Below the pieces are notes generated by a model. It was not told where the DNA came from, did no database searches, and saw nothing but the letters and a program-made list of their open reading frames with translations. This document shows, piece by piece, positions 34,327 through 37,326 of a stretch of DNA of 37,326 nt. Location: the NCBI GenBank assembly GCA_009695065.1, contig SIBR01000038.1:1-37326 (forward strand), given 5' to 3'. The DNA is from Opitutus sp. GTDB lineage: Bacteria; Verrucomicrobiota; Verrucomicrobiae; Opitutales; Opitutaceae. Positions within the stretch are counted from its first letter, which is position 1; every line of letters starts with the position of its first letter. Both the position numbers and the translations under genes were made by a program.

Positions 34327-35751
34327 ATGCGCCTCATTGTCGGCTCAATCATTGGATTTCTTCTTTCCGGGGCGGCGGGGGCGGGCGCACCGCCGTCGGC
34401 CACCTCCCGGCCGAATATCCTATTCATCATGACTGATGACCAGGCGCCTTGGGCGCTGGCGGCCGCCGGAGACCCCAATGCGGTAACGCCCCAAATGGAC
34501 CGCCTGCGATCAGAGGGCGTGCTACTGACGGCCTGCTATACGCCGACCCCGGTTTGTAGTCCCTCCCGGGCGAGCATCCTCACCAGCCGTTACGGGACGG
34601 AAGTCGGAATTACAGACTATCTCGGCAAAAGTGAGGACAAATTGTCACTGACAGTTCCGACCTGGCCAAGACTGCTTGCCCAGGCTGGCTATGCTACCGG
34701 TTTGATTGGGAAATACCATTGCGGCAACACCGCGGAAACGCACCCCACCAAAATCGGATATGGTGAGTTTAGTGGTTTTCTGATGGCGGGAGAAACAAGC
34801 CGAAATCCAAAGGTGGAACGGAATGGGGTGTCGCAGCAGATGGAGGGATGGACGGAGGACATTCTGGCGGGTTTGGCGATCGAGTTTATTCGGAACCATG
34901 TCGCTGGACCTTTTGCCTTGTCGTTGCATTTCTGGGCTCCGCATGCGCAGGAATATAAGAACAGCGACGGAGATCGTACCTGGTTGCCGCTGAGCGATGA
35001 AGACTGGAATGCGGTCAAGGAGATCAATCTAAGACTGCCGGAGCCGGATTATCCGGATCTTGATGCGAAGAGGAATCTGCGAATGTTGCGGGAGTATCTC
35101 GGCAGCGTTCATTCCGCTGATCGCAACATCGGAAAAGTGCTGGCAGTCTTGGACGAACTGAACCTGCGCAATAATACCGTGGTTATCTTTACCTCCGATA
35201 ACGGTTACAATCTCGGTCATCATGGTGTTTGGCACAAGGGCAATGGGTTATGGCTGCTCCAAAACGACCGTTCGGTCCGATCCAACCTGTGGGACAATTC
35301 ACTCAGGGTGCCCGCGATTGTCCGCTGGCCGGGAATGGTGCCAGCGGGATCCACGGTCGATGAGCAGATTTCGTTTCTCGATTGGTTTCCCACCCTTGTT
35401 GCCATCGCCGGCGCAAGAGCTCCCGAAGGGGCGGTGCTGAGGGGGCATGACGTCCGGCTTGTTCTCCAAGGAAAGGCCCGAGCTGAGGAAAGCGGCTTTT
35501 TCGGGCAATATAAAATGCGCGGCGGATCCGACATGCGGAGCTACCAAACGAAACAATGGAAGCTGGTTCGCTATCTGGACCGCTCGCAGCCCGATGAATT
35601 CTACGACCGGCAGGCGGACCCGGCGGAGCGACACAACCTCAGCCGATCCACGGATAAACGTATCCGGGGGGCGCTCGAGGAGTTGAATGCAAGGTTGGTT
35701 GAATCCATGAAATCGATCGACGACCCAAGCATTGGGCTGGTGTCAAAGTAA
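34327..35751 (+). CDS. Secreted Cys-type sulfatase (S1 family)
   Basis: A 474-residue arylsulfatase-like hydrolase that removes sulfate esters, probably from a polysaccharide in the periplasm. A signal peptide covers residues 1-20 (MRLIVGSIIGFLLSGAAGAG). The metal-binding start is ILFIMTDDQ (D37, D38). The modification site is C77-S-P-S-R81 in CSPSRASILTSRYG; the cysteine must be oxidised to formylglycine by an FGE/anSME enzyme that is not in this window. Further S1 features are LIGKYHCGN, VIFTSDNGYNLGHHG, and SLRVPAIVRWPG. The ATG at 34327 is preferred; a GTG at 34315 would add four residues. It follows the TonB receptor by 52 bp and is probably co-transcribed with it. Confidence 0.92.
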   Translation: MRLIVGSIIGFLLSGAAGAGAPPSATSRPNILFIMTDDQAPWALAAAGDPNAVTPQMDRLRSEGVLLTACYTPTPVCSPSRASILTSRYGTEVGITDYLGKSEDKLSLTVPTWPRLLAQAGYATGLIGKYHCGNTAETHPTKIGYGEFSGFLMAGETSRNPKVERNGVSQQMEGWTEDILAGLAIEFIRNHVAGPFALSLHFWAPHAQEYKNSDGDRTWLPLSDEDWNAVKEINLRLPEPDYPDLDAKRNLRMLREYLGSVHSADRNIGKVLAVLDELNLRNNTVVIFTSDNGYNLGHHGVWHKGNGLWLLQNDRSVRSNLWDNSLRVPAIVRWPGMVPAGSTVDEQISFLDWFPTLVAIAGARAPEGAVLRGHDVRLVLQGKARAEESGFFGQYKMRGGSDMRSYQTKQWKLVRYLDRSQPDEFYDRQADPAERHNLSRSTDKRIRGALEELNARLVESMKSIDDPSIGLVSK

Positions 35752-36051
35752 TGGTGCGACACTCCGTCGACCTCGGATCTTCCCGCGCCAAGCTTTCGGC
35801 GACAGGCCCGCTATGACCGCCATCGCTGAGGTGGTCGTAAGGGGTCGAGGCGTTACCGGTTACTGAGGACGTTGGCGTGCGGCCGCGTCAATGCCTGCCA
35901 GCTCGCTAACGGGTAACGCCTCGACCCCTGCTATGGGGAAATGTGTCAAGCGCTTCTGAGGTGGAATTTTTGTATTACGTGGATCGTGGTTATTCAGGAA
36001 AAAGAACTTTACAGCCGAGAGATCATGCTGAATCTCCCTTTACCCCGGCCC
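35752..36051. other. Intergenic region with a long inverted repeat
   Basis: 300 bp between the sulfatase stop and the signal-peptide ATG of the next gene. The inverted repeat at 35841-35928 fills the middle. The part after it is AT-richer (GGAATTTTTGTATTACG near 35963-35980), a plausible place for the promoter of the downstream gene. No gene was found. Confidence 0.5.
35841..35928. repeat. Inverted repeat with 22-bp arms
   Basis: GGGGTCGAGGCGTTACC (35841-35857) is a perfect complement of GGTAACGCCTCGACCCC (35912-35928). Allowing one mismatch, the arms extend to 22 bp (35841-35862 and 35907-35928) around a 44-nt loop that itself contains a weaker TTGGCG..CGTCAA palindrome. It lies 90 bp beyond the sulfatase stop. 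It could be a small non-autonomous element, an REP-type repeat, or a strong stem at the 3' end of the sulfatase message. No T-run follows. Confidence 0.65.
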
Positions 36052-37326
36052 ATGAAGATCCTGTTTTCGATCAAACGATTGGTGGCTGCGGTCGGAGCCC
36101 TGGGGTTCGCATTCTCGAACTCGGCGGAAGCCGGAATTGTTTTCTACACCGACCGGGTGGCATGGCAGAACGCGGCCGGGCCCTCCTCTTTCACCGAGGA
36201 CTTCTCGGGATTCGTTTTGGACACCCCGTTCCATACCACCCCTCTCGCTCTAAGCGGAATGACCATTCGGCAAGAGGGGACCGAACGATTCGCCTGGAAT
36301 GAAGTCGATGGCCGACCGTTCCAATTCACCCCCAACAGCGGCAGTGCGGCCGCGCTCCTGCTCACAAACTTTCCCGAGGGAACCAGCTCAGGTATCCAGG
36401 TGCGCATCGCCTTCACCACCCCGAACAAGGCGTTCGGATTGGAATGCTGGAGTGTCGACGACGAAGGGGCCGTCCTGGAGGTCTACAGCGGTGCGACGCT
36501 GCTCGGCGAGCAAGCCCTCACCAGTGGGAATGGCGACTTTCTCGGTTATGTCCTGACGGGCGCGGATACTGCGACATCGGTCCGCTTACGTTCCGAACGG
36601 CTCAATCCGGGGATGGTGGGGGAGCGCTTCTATATCGACAATCTCGCCGGCGTTGCGATTGGCAACGCGCCGGTGTTCGCCGCCCAACCGGAATCGCAAA
36701 CCGTCGCAACAGGCAGCACGGTGGTGTTCAACGCGCCCGCCACAGGTGCGGAGAGCTACCGCTGGGAACGGAATGGCGTCGCCTTGGCTGGCGCGACCTC
36801 AGCCACGCTGGTGATCAAAAATGCGGCCGCTCCAGCCACGGGCACCTACGTCGCCCTCGCGACGAATTCGAGCGGAGCGACGTCGAGCGCCCCCGCTGCC
36901 CTCACCGTCCTCGACCTGGCTCCGCCGGATGTCGGACGTCTGGCAAACCTCTCGATTCTCACTTCGGCGGGTTCCGGCGCACGAGTCCTCACGATGGGCG
37001 CATTTGTGGGCGGAGGCGGTTCGACGGGTGCTTTGCCTTTGGTGATCCGGGCCGTGGGTCCGACGCTCGCCCAACCCCCGTTCAATGTCCCGGGGGTTTT
37101 GCCGGATCCGGTGATGACCTTCTACGCCGCCGGAGACTCCACGCCGATCGATTCCAACGACAACTGGGGTGGGAGTGCGGCCCTCGGAGCGGCGTTTCGC
37201 TCCGTGGCGGCGTTTGAATTGCCTGCGGCGAGTCTTGACAGTGCAATCGTCCGCACCTCGCCCGGCGCGGCGCCCGGCGGCTATAACGTGCAAGTTGCCG
37301 GCAAGGGAGACGCCTATGGTTCCGTT
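36052..37326 (+). CDS. Secreted Ig-like domain protein, 3' end outside the window
   Basis: An open frame of at least 425 codons with no stop before the window ends. Signal peptide MKILFSIKRLVAAVGALGFA, mature part from about GIVFYTDRVAWQNAAG, an N-terminal beta domain of the kind seen before PEP-CTERM or autotransporter proteins (SFTEDFSGF, ERFYIDNLAGVAIG). Next is an Ig-like domain (PVFAAQPESQTVATGSTVVF ... YRWERNGVALAGATSATLVI). Then comes a module, LANLSILTSAGSGARVLTMG ... DSNDNWGG, that I know from large Opitutaceae surface proteins. An ATG at 36025, with a GAGAG in front, is an alternative start adding nine residues. Adhesion or surface display is inferred; the missing C-terminus would tell. 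Confidence 0.8.
   Translation, partial: MKILFSIKRLVAAVGALGFAFSNSAEAGIVFYTDRVAWQNAAGPSSFTEDFSGFVLDTPFHTTPLALSGMTIRQEGTERFAWNEVDGRPFQFTPNSGSAAALLLTNFPEGTSSGIQVRIAFTTPNKAFGLECWSVDDEGAVLEVYSGATLLGEQALTSGNGDFLGYVLTGADTATSVRLRSERLNPGMVGERFYIDNLAGVAIGNAPVFAAQPESQTVATGSTVVFNAPATGAESYRWERNGVALAGATSATLVIKNAAAPATGTYVALATNSSGATSSAPAALTVLDLAPPDVGRLANLSILTSAGSGARVLTMGAFVGGGGSTGALPLVIRAVGPTLAQPPFNVPGVLPDPVMTFYAAGDSTPIDSNDNWGGSAALGAAFRSVAAFELPAASLDSAIVRTSPGAAPGGYNVQVAGKGDAYGSV

Noticed and set aside
35826..35965. CTGAGGTGG at 35826 and 35957 as target-site duplication of a mobile element
   Set aside because: The copies do not abut the inverted repeat arms (7 and 28 bp away), so they are more likely chance.
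21079..36027. CGAGAGATCATG shared at 21079-21090 and 36016-36027
   Set aside because: A 12-base match covering GAGAG and an ATG may just be two similar ribosome-binding sites; it leaves alternative starts at 21088 and 36025 open but is no separate element.
1..37326. CRISPR array, tRNA, rRNA, riboswitch or integrase/attachment site
   Set aside because: No regularly spaced repeats, no cloverleaf with CCA end, and no integrase, transposase or recombinase frame were recognised on either strand.

Overview
The window looks like a high-GC chromosome segment from a Verrucomicrobiota bacterium, most likely an Opitutaceae relative. The evidence is inference from gene content: four large TonB-dependent receptors whose mature N-termini carry the 'LSPFxV' style TonB box, a DUF1552/DUF1592 pair, Asp-box plus LamG secreted proteins, a Cys-type sulfatase, and a C-terminal partial protein with an Ig-like domain and a repeat module common in that family. 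No rRNA, tRNA, CRISPR array or intact transposase was seen.

Left part (1-16.3 kb and 16.5-19.4 kb): a glycan/sugar-acid utilisation region. On the minus strand lie an ECF sigma factor (149-754) and a secreted Asp-box/LamG protein (860-2743). Divergent from the latter is a TonB receptor (2942-5899). A second minus-strand block is TonB receptor (12918-10027), DUF1552 protein (9804-8548) and di-haem DUF1592 protein (8546-5979). A LacI-family regulator (15152-14103) is divergent from a plus-strand run: D-galactonate dehydratase-like enzyme (15210-16328), D-2-hydroxyacid dehydrogenase (16504-17481), a second Asp-box/LamG paralogue (17520-19442) and an FG-GAP propeller protein (19500-20687). The 11-mer TTTCCGGTAAA occurs four times without mismatch, always in the upstream regions of these genes and once abutting the lacI start codon. 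I infer that it is the operator of the LacI protein and that it ties the two outer-membrane import systems, the secreted propeller protein and the dehydratase into one regulon.

Middle (20.7-24.3 kb): a decayed paralogous copy of the locus. A TonB receptor (21181-24126) closely resembling the 12918-10027 receptor is flanked by the broken tail of a LacI gene on the minus strand and by a dgoD-like pseudogene with its centre deleted on the plus strand. A 79-bp nested inverted repeat sits at its left edge.

Right part: housekeeping genes (TIGR01777 epimerase with an SRPBCC domain, a strongly deleted photolyase, glycogen synthase glgA, and divergent RNase R), then a TonB receptor plus sulfatase pair with visibly lower GC, a long inverted repeat, and a secreted Ig-domain protein that runs off the window.

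Decay is a recurring theme: the photolyase, dgoD copy, second lacI and a Phd/YefM-type antitoxin are all broken, three by deletion and one by a frameshift. The intergenic regions hold several unrelated palindromes. Everything here comes from reading the sequence; no database search was possible.
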